Below are positions 1-11,174 of a stretch of 39,583 nucleotides of DNA, piece after piece. Where the stretch lies: NCBI GenBank assembly GCA_947628605.1, contig CANRAM010000004.1:1-39583 (forward strand). The letters run 5' to 3'. The DNA comes from an uncultured Clostridia bacterium (lineage in GTDB: Bacteria > Bacillota > Clostridia > TANB77 > CAG-508). How positions within the stretch are numbered: position 1 is the first letter of the stretch; every line of letters starts with the position of its first letter. A model generated the notes under the pieces. The model was given only the letters and a program-made list of their open reading frames with translations. It was not told the origin of the DNA and made no database searches. A program made the translations under genes and the position numbers.

Positions 1-333
1 ATGGCAAAAAAGAAAAGCGAAATAATAGAAGAAGCAAGCGATGAAATAGAGAAGATACTATCAGACGAAGAAATAAGAGCTCTAAACCTAAGACTACAGC
101 TATGGGAAATGGACCAAGAATCAGCAAAAAGCTATGCATATGAACAAGGAGAAAATGCTGGAAAAATAAAAGGTAGAGCCGAAGGAGAAGCCATCGGAGA
201 AGCTAGAGGAAAAGATATAGGAGAAAAAGAAGCAACTATAAAAATAGCTAGAAAAATGAAAAATAATGGAATAGAAATAGAAATAATATCTAGTATAACA
301 AAACTAACAAAAGAAGAAATAGAGCAATTGTAG
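1..333 (+). CDS. Rpn-type PD-(D/E)XK nuclease / putative transposase, C-terminal part
   Basis: The frame is open from the first base. The ATG at base 1 may be internal, because any upstream sequence and ribosome binding site lie outside the window. The protein is charged and Gly/Glu-rich in the middle, with repeated GE(A/G)xGEAxG-like stretches (residues about 48-75). It ends with 'IARKMKNNGIEIEIISSITK' followed by 'LTKEEIEQL'. That ending is characteristic of the C-terminus of the Rpn / PDDEXK_2 family of recombination-promoting nucleases and putative transposases, where it follows a low-complexity linker. The nuclease domain itself would lie upstream and is not visible, so activity cannot be judged. 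A hairpin terminator follows at 369-422. Family assignment rests on the tail only. Confidence 0.6.
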   Translation: MAKKKSEIIEEASDEIEKILSDEEIRALNLRLQLWEMDQESAKSYAYEQGENAGKIKGRAEGEAIGEARGKDIGEKEATIKIARKMKNNGIEIEIISSITKLTKEEIEQL

Positions 334-368
334 ACAAAAACAATTAATAATAGTATAAATAAATTCAT

Positions 369-422
369 AAACCTAAAATAATTGGTGTAAAAATAATGTA
401 AAACATCAATTGTTTTAGGTTT
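369..422 (+). terminator. Stem-loop terminator after the Rpn-type gene
   Basis: A 16-base left arm (369-384, containing acctaaaataattg) pairs with 407-422 (caattgttttaggt and following bases) with one mismatch, across a 22-base loop. The right arm runs into a T-rich stretch. It fits an intrinsic terminator, but the loop is long and the T-run is interrupted. Confidence 0.55.
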
Positions 423-648
423 CTTTATGTATACATTTTATTATTGAAAAATAAATGAAATGTAAATATTATTTAATTGTAATATACAAAAAAATATAAA
501 AAAAAAGTCATAAAAATAATTAAAAAAACTTAAGGAAATAAAGATTACAGATAATTACAGCATAAAAAATAAATTGACATAAGAATATTATGTAATATCA
601 TATAAGAAATAGAATTACATAAAAGGTTGATTTTTTTGTTACAAACAC
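423..648. other. AT-rich gene-free stretch
   Basis: This is the centre of a 385-base gap between the Rpn-type gene and the surface-protein operon. I see no gene, repeat or RNA gene in it. TTGACA occurs at 574-579, but no well-spaced -10 box follows (TAATAT at 14 bases, TATAAG at 21 bases), so a second upstream promoter is only possible. Confidence 0.4.
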
Positions 649-677
649 TTGAAAAAAGGCATAAAAGAGCGTATAAT
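649..677 (+). promoter_or_regulatory. Sigma-A promoter of the surface-protein operon
   Basis: TTGAAA (649-654) and a perfect TATAAT (672-677) are separated by exactly 17 bases. They lie about 40 bases upstream of the first surface-protein gene. The ribosome binding site AGGAGG is at 708-713. Confidence 0.75.
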
Positions 678-721
678 AAAAGATATGAGTGTAAAATATA
701 AAATTTTAGGAGGAAAATATG

Positions 722-3700
722 ATGAATCAAAAAATATTAACAAAGATAATAGCAACTACGCTAGCGATGATACTAACACTTGCAAATCTTACAGTGTTAG
801 GTCTTTATACGTCTAAAACTTATGCAACAAACGATAGCTTAGAAGCACAAGAAACATTTACAAAAGATGGAAAATTAGAATTTGATGCATATTATGTAGA
901 AGAAAATAAAAAAACACATAGTTTAGAAAGAGATATAAACGATGATACTCTAAAACTTTGTATTTCAACAAATGTAAAAGCAGGTTATTTAAGTAATGCA
1001 AGAATTGAGATACAAGGGGAAGATGGGGCAAGTGCTAATATAAAAATTAATAAAACAGAAGAACAACTACAAGCAGTGGAAAAAATTGATGATGTAAATA
1101 ACCAAATAATGTTAAAACAATTAAATAGCGGAACACAAAGTTTAGTAGAAATACCAGTAACAAGCGTAAAACAAGAAAAATTTGATTTATCAAACCTTGA
1201 AAAAATTAATAATATAAAATTAATAGGAAATTATGTAAATAGCAAAGGGGAAACAGAGCAAATAGAAAAAACAATTAAAGTAAGAAATAAATGGATAGCA
1301 ACTCGGAAATGTTGAATTAAGCCAAGAAACTCTTGCTTATTTGCCATATCAAATTGGAAATGAAAGCGGAATAATAGTACAAACTAAAATTCAAACAGGT
1401 CTAGAAAATAATACAAAACCAATAAAACAAACACTACTACAAATAAAAGCACCACAAATAGAAGGAAAAACACCAAGTAAAGTAAAAGTAGTAGCAAATA
1501 CTTATGCAAGCAACAACCAAACAGAAGAACAATTTAATCAAAATAATTGTAATTACGATAGTAAAACAGGAATAATAACAATACAAGTAGAAAATCAACC
1601 ACAAGATAATATAGTACAATGGAATCAAAACCAAAAAGATGAATATAAAATTACATATATATATGAAAGAAATGATGAAGAAACAATAACAGAAGAAAAT
1701 AATACACAACAAAATAATATACAAATTGCTCAAGTATCAATTTTAGCTTATGGAGACGAAAAAGAAATTTCAAAAGCAGAAGAGTTACAAATTGATACAA
1801 ACGAAACAAAAGGAAATATAGTACAGACAAATATGCAAACCGTAAGCGAATTGAGCAAAGGAAATTTATACATACAAACAGCAAATCAAGCAGAGTATGA
1901 ATTAGATACTAATACAGAAATAGCATATGCAGATGTAATGGATGAAATAAATATTCAATTACCAAACGATACATTTGTAACAGAAGATGGTCAAGTATTT
2001 GCAAGTGGAGAAAGTACAAAATACTTAGAAACAGCTATTTCAAAACAGAACTTCTTAAAAATATTAGGAGAAGAAGGAAGTATACAAATTATAGGTAGAG
2101 ATGGAGAACAAATAGCAGTATTTAATAAAGAAACATCTGAAGATGAAAATGGAAACTATAAATACACATACACAGGAGAACCAAGTGAAATAACAATAAA
2201 AACAACAAAGCCAGTAACAGAAGGAACACTTAAATTAAGCCATAAAAAAGCATTAAAAGCAGAAGAAAATTACGATACAAACATTGTAAAAGCAATAAAA
2301 GTATTAGAACAACAAGCTAAAACTAAAGTTATAAATGGCACAAATGAAATTGCAAATAACGAAGCAAAAATTCAAACAAACCTTATAGACCCAACAACAA
2401 GAATAGAAACAAAAATAAGCAAAGAGAACTTATCAACAATAGTAAAAAATGAAAATGTAGAAATAAAAACAATATTAAAAACTTACGATTATACTTGTGA
2501 TTTATATAAAAATCCTTGTGTAGAAATTGAATTACCAGAATTTATAGAAACAGTAGATTTAAAAGACGTAAACTTATTATATGATAGTGAACTACAAATT
2601 AAAGACTATAAAACTTATAAAAATGAACAAGGAAATATAATTATACAAGTAATAGTTGAAGGAGAAGAAACAAAATATAATCAAGATGGAATTACAAATG
2701 GTGCTAATATAAGCATAGTAGCAGATTTAACATTAAAAGAATTAACACCAACTACAGAAAGCGCAATAAAAACATATATAACAAATCAAAATGCAACATC
2801 ATATGAAACAAGCATAAATCCTGAAGCAAATATAACAGAACAAAAAGGATATGCACAAACTTATGTAAAAGCAGTAGCACCAGTAGGAATGGTAACAACA
2901 AATGAAATAAGCGGATACAATCAAAAAAATGAAACAGCTACATCAATAAGTGGTCAAGAAGAAATAGGAAGACTAGATGTAGGACAAGCTGGAAAACAAG
3001 CAACAGTAACAATGAACATAATAAACAACTATGAAGCAACTGCAAAAAATATAAAAATACTTGGAACAACACCAAGTAGTGGAAACAAAGATGTAGAAAC
3101 AAAACAAGAACTAAATTCTAACTTAACTACAGGAATAACAAACTTTTTAGCACCATCAGGAATAGATGAAGAAAAAGTAGATATATATTATAGCGAAAAT
3201 GCAGATGCAACAAAAGATTTACAAGATGCAAATAATGGTTGGACAACAGAAATTACGGAAAATACAAAAACATATTTAATTAACTTAAATGACTATGAAA
3301 TGGAAACAGGAGATAAAGTAACATTTGCATACAATGTAAATATACCAGAAAACTTATCACATAACCAACAAACATATGAAAACTACACAGTATACTTCGA
3401 TAATGTAACAGAGGAAAGAACAATTGAAGATAAGCAAATAGCAACAAAAGTAGGTTTAACAACAGGTCAGGGACCAGAATTAAAAGTTACAATAGAACCA
3501 AACATTGGAGCAGGAAAAGATGTAGAAGAAGGCAAATTAGTAATTTATTCTATGAAAGTAAAAAATGTTGGAAAAGAAACAGTAAATAATATAACTGTAA
3601 CAGGAAACATTCCAGAAGGAAGCGTTTATACATACTTTGAAGGAGATTATGCAAGCCAAGAAGGACTTGACCAAATATCAGACGAAAATAGAAAAGAATA

Positions 3701-5717
3701 TTCGGAAGTTATAGAAGCGCTTGCACCAAATGAAGAAGCGGAAATAACATATGTTGTTAAAGTATTAACAAGACAAGAAAATGCAGAAGTAACATTAAAT
3801 GCAGAAGCAAAGGCAACAGTAGAAAATGTAGATACAGTATTTGCATCAGATATAGTTAGCAATAAAGTAGTAGAAGGATTTATTACAACAGAAATTACAT
3901 TAGCACCAAGAGCTGAAGTTTTTGATAGATCTGAGGAAGAAAATGTAACATATTTTTTAGATTTGCGAAATGAAAAAAACGAAGGAATAAATGATATAAC
4001 AATAACAGATGTATTGCCAGAAGGAGTAACCTATGTAGAGGCATCTAGTGGTTCAAATTATAATGAAAAAGCAAGAACAGTAACTTGGAATATAAAAAGA
4101 CTTATGGCAGAAGGAGTAGATTCAGTATCAGTAAAAGTAAAAACGAATAAATTAGGAAACAACGAAAATAGAAAAACAATTTCTAATAAAATGACTATAA
4201 CAGCAGGAGGAAAGAGTATTTCAAGTGATGAAATAGCATTTGATGTAGTAAAACCAGGAATTTCAATTAAACAAACAAGTGATATTACAACAAATAAAGT
4301 TTCTGTAGGAGATACAATAAATTATACGATTACCGTAAAAAATGAAGGTGGAAGTGAACTAAAAAATATTAATATTAAAGATTATCTACCAAAAGAATTA
4401 AAATATGAAGGTGCAACTTTCACAGATAATGGTAGTGAATATACTTCTAATATTTACAGCGATTATGCAAGCATAGGAATACATGATTTAGCAGAAGGAG
4501 AAGAAAAACAAATACTTGTAAAAGCTACAGTTCAACCTTTAGAAAGTGGAGTAACAGAACGTACTATTACAAATACAGCAACAGCAAATTACTTAAATGG
4601 AAATGAAGTTGAAGCAAACAAAATAACACACACAATAATATCAGATGGCTCAGGCTCTGTAACAGGAGACCCTTCAGTTTCAGAAGTAGTTGAAGGAACA
4701 TATAGAATTTCTGGAACAGCGTGGTTAGATTCTAATACAGACGGAAAAATGGATGACGATGAAACAAGACTAAGTAACATAACAGTAATGCTATTAGATG
4801 CAGATACAGGAAAAATTGTAAAAGACATATCAACAGGAAGCAATAAAGAACAAACAACAAGCGAAAACGGAACATATATATTTGCAAACTTAAAAGCTGG
4901 AAAATATATGGTAGTATACTTATATGATGAAGGAAACTATAGTGTTACAGCATATAAAAAAGAAGGTGTACCAGATACATTAAATTCAGATGCAACAAGT
5001 ATGAAAGTCCAAATTAGTGGTACAACTAGAAACACAGCAGCAACAAACACTTTGGAAATAAAAGATTCAAGTATTTCTAACGTAAACTTAGGTTTAATAG
5101 AAAACAAAAAATTTGACTTAAAACTAGATAAAGTTGTATCTAAGGTAACATTAGTAGATAAAAATGGAACAAAAATTAATGAAACGAAAGATGCAAAACT
5201 TGCTAAATTGGACATTCCAGACAAAACAATTAATGGAGCAAATGTAGTAATAGAATATAAAATCAAAATTACAAATGAAGGTGGAGTATCAGGATACGCT
5301 AAAAAAATAGTAGATTATTTACCAAGTGAAATGAAATTTACAGTAGATTTAAATAAAGACTGGTATAAGGCAGACGATGGAAACCTATATAATGCAAGCC
5401 TTGCTAATACTCTAATAAAACCAGGAGAAACAAAAGAATTAACGTTAATACTAACAAAAACAATGACAGGAACATCAACAGGTCCAGTACATAACACAGC
5501 AGAAATTTACGAGGCATCAACAGATGTAGGATTAACAGATTACGATTCTACACCAGCAAATCAAGTACAATCAGAAGATGATTATAGTTCAGCAGATGTA
5601 CTTCTAGGTGTAAAAACAGGTGAAGTTTATATATACGTTGTAATTACAATGTTATGTGTTGGAGTTTTTGGAGTAGGAATATATTTCATAAAAAAGAAAG
5701 TTTTAATTAGAGTTTAG
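722..5717 (+). CDS. Giant surface adhesin-like protein with DUF11 repeats; needs +1 shift at CGG 1304
   Basis: A secreted, membrane- or wall-anchored protein of about 1664 residues when read through the CGG. I start it at the second ATG (722), 8 bases after AGGAGG; ATG 719 would add one Met. Residues 1-35 form a signal peptide ending TSKTYA. The body is Thr/Asn/Glu-rich beta-sandwich material. DUF11-like repeats (motif 'xYxxxVKNxGxxxxxNxxxxDxLPxxxxY') lie near residues 918, 1060, 1180 and 1480, and an SdrD B-like domain ('AWLDSNTDGKMDDDE') near 1330. The last 32 residues are a weak sorting-like 'VKTGE', a membrane span and a Lys/Arg tail. Without the shift, translation stops at TGA three codons on, leaving a 197-residue stub. 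With it, 'KWIAT-G-NVELSQETL' continues for 1470 residues. It is followed after 20 bases by a second surface gene. The ligand is unknown. Confidence 0.8.
1304..1307 (+). other. +1 frameshift site CGGA, surface protein
   Basis: The 0-frame reads gca act CGG aaa tgt tga. Skipping the C gives act GGA aat gtt gaa and an open frame of more than 4.4 kb. The residue is number 195. P-site codon ACT, fourth base A. Confidence 0.85.
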
Positions 5718-5737
5718 GAAAGGAGGAACAATTGGAA

Positions 5738-8700
5738 ATGTGTAAAACTAAAAAAAATAAAATTTTATTTATAATACTTTCAACTTTATGTATGCTGATA
5801 CTAATGTCATATGGAGTTAGTGTAAAAGCTGAAGAGACGAAGTCGGATGGTTTTGAGGTATTTGGAGATGAGGTAGGAAAAGTTATACTTGATGGACATA
5901 TGATTCCTCATATTCAAATTACAAATGACGGAAAAAAATACTATACATATTGTCGAGATTATGGTGGAACGTATACATCATTTAAGAAAGACGGACTAGG
6001 TATAACTAGAACTGGATTTGCAAAAATTGATTTTAGTAAAGAATATACAGAAGCGGATTGTAAGAGTTTTATGGGGCATAAGTTTATGGTATATAAAGAT
6101 GTGGGCTATATCGATATGACATCACATCAAGATGTTGCCTATATATTTGCAACTGCAAACGAGAGAAGTGAAATGCTTGATAATAATACTCAATTAGCAA
6201 TATGGGATAGTACTTTTGATGTAAATACAAATGCTTCTGGAACATTTGATGTACCTTTAACAGAAGAGGGAGAGCAATATGAAAGATATTATGATATAAC
6301 ACATGAAAATAACCAAGATATTTTTAGAGAAAAAGTTCAATATAGTTTTGATAAACAAACAGAAAGTTATGCGTCAAACTACGAAAAACCAATTGTTACA
6401 GTAGACCAAACAAATAAAGATTATCCATATACTGTAGGAGGATTTTCAGTAATATATCCACAAGGAGAGTCTACGAAGGTTGGAATAGAAGATACATATA
6501 AAGAAACGTATAATAAATTAGAAAAGGGATTAGAATATGCAAAATCAATTAGAAGTTTGGCAGTTAGAACAGTAACACAATCGCAAATAGCAAATTGGGC
6601 TGATTTTAAAGAAAAAAGAAATGTAGCAATGGATGTATTTGATAAAGTAAAGAAAGAATCAAATGGGGGAAGTTCAATAACACAACAACATTATGATTCA
6701 ATGAAAATGGCATTAAATAATCTTTCAGATGCATTAAACAGATTAAGCAAAACGAGTGGGGAAAAATTTGATACAATAGTAAAAGCAGAATATGAATCGG
6801 GAACAGGGTCTGATATATTCAGTTATATAAGTATGGTAGAGGTTCTAGAATATTCAGATGTAGAATGCAAAAATTTAGTACAATCGCTTGCAAACGATAA
6901 TGACGAATCTACACCAGACCAAATTAGAATTATAAGTGGACAAGGGTTAATAACAAATAGTGTTTTAAAATCTACAAATGGAGCAGATGATAAAATTAAT
7001 GCAAATTTACCAAAAAGTGGTCAAAGATTCTATATTCAATTTAAACCACACGATGGAGTAAAAGGAATAAAAGTAAGAATTTATATAAACTATCTAGAAA
7101 GTTGTGGGGCTAAAGTAGTTTCATTTGAAGGAGGAACTGCTGTAATAAAATGTGATTTTAAACCAGGTACAGGTGGTAGCGATGACCCGAAAGATGGAGA
7201 AAAGGAACCGCAAAAATGTAAGCCAACTATGGAAGTAACGGAGGGAGTTGACCAAGAACTTGGGGGAGTCGTCTTCGGTAATGAAGAAAGTGATCCGAAA
7301 GACGAGCCTGGTCGTGTTGTGCATTTTCCTGGTGATAAAGGTAAATTCATTGTTAAAGGTGCAGTAGGTTATATTCAAGGGACTCAAGCGAGTGCTTGGA
7401 AAAACTGGAGGTCTATGTACTTAGATGAATCTTTTGAAGACGGAATTCCACTAACAATGGACTTAGAAGGAGACGTGTTCATTGACCAAGATGAAGGAAA
7501 AGTTAACGAAGGAAACAATAAATTTGACAATGCAGAAACAGAAGGAGTAGCTGGAGCAGAAGTATGGTTATATAGACATAGCGATAATGCATTGATAGGA
7601 ATAACACAAACAGATAAAAATGGACACTATGCATTCAAAGAATTAGATCCATTACAAAAATACTATGTAAAATTTGTATATAATGGAATGTTATACACAA
7701 ACGTAGAAAAAAATATAAGCGAAACATATAATTCAGATGCTTGGAATGTGACATCAAAAGCGCAAGAAGCAGATAGAGATTCATTCAATGATTTATTTGC
7801 AGAAATTGGTTCATATCCAGCAAACTATAAGATAAAAACAAAAGTATTCTCGGATATAGGTGATTACAATAAAGTATACTTACAAGAAGATATAGTTAAT
7901 ATATTTAAAAGAATAACAGACAAAATAGTAGAAAATAATGGAGACCTAGTAAAAGCTGCACAAGAAGTAGCGCAAAAAGAAGGAAATTCAGAAGAAGCAA
8001 AAAGAAAAGTACAATTCGCAGTAGACTGTAGAATTGAAGCATTTACGGATAGAGAAAAGACAAGTGTAAACGACTACGAAGGTAAAACAAAAGCTACATA
8101 CATATATCCAATATATGACCAATTTAAACTAAGCGAAGGTTCAACGGCAAGACTTGGAGATGTTGCATATAAACCAATATATGAAGGTCAAAGACATATT
8201 AACTTAGGTATTAAAGCAAGACAAGTAGCAGACTTAGCACTTTATAAAGACGTATTAAATGCAGAAGTAACAATAAATGGAAAAACAGAAACCTATAAAT
8301 TTGACTCAAGAAAAAGTTCTAAGTTCCAAATAGGTATTTCACAAGGAGATTATTTACAAGGAATGAGAAAGAACTATACAGAAGAAGAAACGACGTGGGC
8401 AAGAGAAGAAACGCAAATAAATAGAGAAATGGAAACAGATACATACGAACAATACACAAGAGCTGAAGAATATTACAATGGTGAAAGCGAAGGAAATTAT
8501 GAGGGACGTCAAAATTATCAAATTACAGATAATTGGGATTTAAATGAGCAAGAGAAACTAAAAGTTTATGTGACATATAAAATAGGAATAAAAAATCAGT
8601 CTGCTATAAAATCTGGAGTAACTGAAATTGCAGATTACTTTGATAATAACTTAACATTTTATGATGCATATTTAGGAAAAGAAAATGGAGATAGAACAGG

Positions 8701-10984
8701 AGATGTAATAGTAGCTACTAATTCTAAATTTGATGCACAAACACAATATAAATCAGCAAATGGTGCATATCAAACAATATACGTAAGACCAGCAAATGGA
8801 GATGTTTTTGCACAGTTAGTAGACGGAGAAGAACAATATGTATATGTTAAATTTGAACTTAGAAAAGATGGAGAAGATGCAGGAACTATTTTAAGTAATG
8901 CATTAAAAGATACAGATGGAGCATCACTTTCAGTACTTAACATAGCAGAAATAAATGGATACAAAACATTTACTGATGACGGCAAATCAGCAGGTCTTGT
9001 TGATTACGACTCTAACCCAGGTAACCTAGACATTTCTGGAATAGACAAGTTAGAAAATATAGTAGATTATGCTTTACAAAATAATCTAAAATATGAAGAC
9101 GACACAAACCGTGCGCCAGCACTTATTTACAGAAAGTATGAATCAAGAACAATAGAAGGTACAGTATTTGAAGATTCTACAGGAAAAGGACTAGAGATTG
9201 ATACAAATAGTACAAGAACTGGAGACGGCAAAAAGGCTGACGATGAGACTAAAATACAGGGCGTACAAGTAGAACTTATAGAAATAAAAAATGGTAAAAT
9301 GACAGTTAAAGCAACAACAACAACTAATGAAAATGGTTGGTATGGATTTACAGGATTTATTCCTGGAGATTATACAATAAGATATACATATGGCCATAAC
9401 GATGCAACAGCATTAACAAAAGATACCGAGGATTTACAAGGTCAAAATGCAAAATCATATAATGGTCAAGATTATCAGTCAACAACCTATAGTGCAAATA
9501 TTGGAACTACTGGAGTAGAAGAAATTGAGTTAGAAACAGATGGAAACTTATATGATACATATGGAAAGTTAAATGCTACAAAAGGAGAAGAAGAAGAGGT
9601 TGCAAATGCAAGTGAAACACAAAAAATAGAAAAATATAAACAAACAGCAGATGGAAATATTAACTATTGGTACAATGTAGATGATGGAAATGCTTCAAAT
9701 GCGAAAGATGATGAAGTAAGAAAACAACAAGTAATTGCATACTCAAATGGAGAATATGACAGACAAATAACAAACCACAAAGCAGAAGTATTTAATGCAT
9801 ATGTAAATCCACAACCAGAGCATATAGATGCACAAACACATACGGCACTTATAAAAGAACTTGAAAGAAGAACATTCCGTTATGCATATACACCAGTTCT
9901 TGAAATAGAAGTAGAAAAAGCTACTAAAACAAAAACAGGTGGAACAAATAAAACACAAGATTATGAACATAAAATAGAAGGTGTAGACTTTGGAATTGTT
10001 GAAAGACCAAAATCAGAGTTAGTAATTGATGAAGACATTGCAAGAATTAAAGTAACAGCAAGTGACAATTCAACAGTATTATTTGATACAGATGACTTTA
10101 AAACAGAAAACTTACAATATGTAAAAGGACAGCAATATAAATATATGTATAAAGGAACAGACATTAATGATTATGACAAAAATGAGCTATTAAGTGTTAT
10201 TATGGACGAAGAATTAATTAATGGAGCAAAACTAGAAATAACATATAAAATGAAAATAACAAATAATAGTGAACAAGATGCTAATACAACAACAAAAGCA
10301 AATAAAATATTAAACTACATTTCAAATAACTTAAGCTTTGATGCAAGTGCTTCAGAAAACCAAGATTGGGAATTAGCAAAAGTTTCTGATATTCAAACAA
10401 CAAATAGAAGTACACTTGTAAATAATGCAGACTTTTTACAAGAAGGAAATGCTGTAAAAGATGATAGCGGAAATAACTTAAAATTAATAGACCTAAGTAC
10501 ACAAGCAGTAATATTACAAGCAAAAGAAGGAAATCCACTAATAACTACAGCTTTACACCCAGGAGAGTCTACAGGTGAAGCAACATTAAAAGTAGAAAAA
10601 GTATTATCAACTGAAAGCTCAGCAGACGACTTAAAATATACAAACTTAAATGAAATTGTTGAAGTAGAAAATACAGTAGGAAGATACGACCGTGGAGCAA
10701 CACCAGGAAATCAAAACGTACAATATCATCCACAAGAACACGATTCATCAGGAGCAAGCCAATATGCTGATAGAACAAATGACACAAGAGACCCAGATAT
10801 AGTAAAACTTGCAAATACAGGAAGTAATGATGCAGGTTATGATCAACCAGCACCACAAGATGCTACAATAATCATAATACCACCAACAGGTTCAAAATAT
10901 ATTTACTATGTAATAGGTGTAACATCAGCATTAGTACTAGCAATAGGTATCTTCGTAATTAAAAAATACGTAATTAAAAAATAA
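5738..10984 (+). CDS. Thioester-domain (TQXA) surface adhesin with SdrD B-like domains and IPPTG anchor
   Basis: A wall-anchored adhesin of about 1748 residues. AGGAGG at 5721-5726 could serve ATG 5738 (11 bases) or TTG 5732 (5 bases). Residues 1-32 are a signal peptide. Next comes a thioester domain: Cys72 in 'YCRDYGG' and Gln152 in 'TQLAIW' match the Cys and TQxA motif whose side chains form an internal thioester in Gram-positive adhesins that bind host surfaces covalently. A helical segment follows (about 250-370), then a charged linker (about 480-540). SdrD B-like domains lie near 572-650 and 1137-1220, with DUF11-like stretches near 960 and 1510. The C-terminus has IPPTG, an LPXTG-like sorting signal, then a membrane span and a Lys-rich tail. 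There is no in-frame CGG. It is the second gene of the operon and is followed by a strong terminator. Thioester formation is inferred from the motifs. Confidence 0.85.
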   Translation: MCKTKKNKILFIILSTLCMLILMSYGVSVKAEETKSDGFEVFGDEVGKVILDGHMIPHIQITNDGKKYYTYCRDYGGTYTSFKKDGLGITRTGFAKIDFSKEYTEADCKSFMGHKFMVYKDVGYIDMTSHQDVAYIFATANERSEMLDNNTQLAIWDSTFDVNTNASGTFDVPLTEEGEQYERYYDITHENNQDIFREKVQYSFDKQTESYASNYEKPIVTVDQTNKDYPYTVGGFSVIYPQGESTKVGIEDTYKETYNKLEKGLEYAKSIRSLAVRTVTQSQIANWADFKEKRNVAMDVFDKVKKESNGGSSITQQHYDSMKMALNNLSDALNRLSKTSGEKFDTIVKAEYESGTGSDIFSYISMVEVLEYSDVECKNLVQSLANDNDESTPDQIRIISGQGLITNSVLKSTNGADDKINANLPKSGQRFYIQFKPHDGVKGIKVRIYINYLESCGAKVVSFEGGTAVIKCDFKPGTGGSDDPKDGEKEPQKCKPTMEVTEGVDQELGGVVFGNEESDPKDEPGRVVHFPGDKGKFIVKGAVGYIQGTQASAWKNWRSMYLDESFEDGIPLTMDLEGDVFIDQDEGKVNEGNNKFDNAETEGVAGAEVWLYRHSDNALIGITQTDKNGHYAFKELDPLQKYYVKFVYNGMLYTNVEKNISETYNSDAWNVTSKAQEADRDSFNDLFAEIGSYPANYKIKTKVFSDIGDYNKVYLQEDIVNIFKRITDKIVENNGDLVKAAQEVAQKEGNSEEAKRKVQFAVDCRIEAFTDREKTSVNDYEGKTKATYIYPIYDQFKLSEGSTARLGDVAYKPIYEGQRHINLGIKARQVADLALYKDVLNAEVTINGKTETYKFDSRKSSKFQIGISQGDYLQGMRKNYTEEETTWAREETQINREMETDTYEQYTRAEEYYNGESEGNYEGRQNYQITDNWDLNEQEKLKVYVTYKIGIKNQSAIKSGVTEIADYFDNNLTFYDAYLGKENGDRTGDVIVATNSKFDAQTQYKSANGAYQTIYVRPANGDVFAQLVDGEEQYVYVKFELRKDGEDAGTILSNALKDTDGASLSVLNIAEINGYKTFTDDGKSAGLVDYDSNPGNLDISGIDKLENIVDYALQNNLKYEDDTNRAPALIYRKYESRTIEGTVFEDSTGKGLEIDTNSTRTGDGKKADDETKIQGVQVELIEIKNGKMTVKATTTTNENGWYGFTGFIPGDYTIRYTYGHNDATALTKDTEDLQGQNAKSYNGQDYQSTTYSANIGTTGVEEIELETDGNLYDTYGKLNATKGEEEEVANASETQKIEKYKQTADGNINYWYNVDDGNASNAKDDEVRKQQVIAYSNGEYDRQITNHKAEVFNAYVNPQPEHIDAQTHTALIKELERRTFRYAYTPVLEIEVEKATKTKTGGTNKTQDYEHKIEGVDFGIVERPKSELVIDEDIARIKVTASDNSTVLFDTDDFKTENLQYVKGQQYKYMYKGTDINDYDKNELLSVIMDEELINGAKLEITYKMKITNNSEQDANTTTKANKILNYISNNLSFDASASENQDWELAKVSDIQTTNRSTLVNNADFLQEGNAVKDDSGNNLKLIDLSTQAVILQAKEGNPLITTALHPGESTGEATLKVEKVLSTESSADDLKYTNLNEIVEVENTVGRYDRGATPGNQNVQYHPQEHDSSGASQYADRTNDTRDPDIVKLANTGSNDAGYDQPAPQDATIIIIPPTGSKYIYYVIGVTSALVLAIGIFVIKKYVIKK

Positions 10985-11003
10985 ATAAAGTTGCATAAAT
11001 GAA

Positions 11004-11052
11004 GTGTCCTCTCCTTATTAGACAAAAAGTTTAATAAGGAGGGGGCATTTTA
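11004..11052 (+). terminator. Intrinsic terminator of the surface-protein operon
   Basis: The left arm (11004-11020, ending ctccttatta) pairs with taataaggaggggg (11032-11045 and following bases) across an 11-base loop. A short T-run (11048-11052) follows. Confidence 0.8.
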
Positions 11053-11082
11053 TGCAATTTAGCATATAGTGTTTATATAATT

Positions 11083-11142
11083 TTGCAAAAGTGTGATAAA
11101 AGAAGCAAAAAAGCTTGCAAAAGTGTGAAAATACTATATAAT
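11083..11142 (+). promoter_or_regulatory. Promoter with duplicated TTGCAAAAGTGTGA box
   Basis: TTGCAA (11115-11120) and TATAAT (11137-11142) lie 16 bases apart, upstream of the ATPase gene. The 14-mer TTGCAAAAGTGTGA occurs at 11083-11096 and again at 11115-11128, exactly 32 bases apart (about three helical turns). The second copy covers the -35 box. The arrangement suggests an activator or repressor site; the regulator is unknown. Confidence 0.6.
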
Positions 11143-11174
11143 AAGAATATAATTATTATATAAGGAGGCATATA

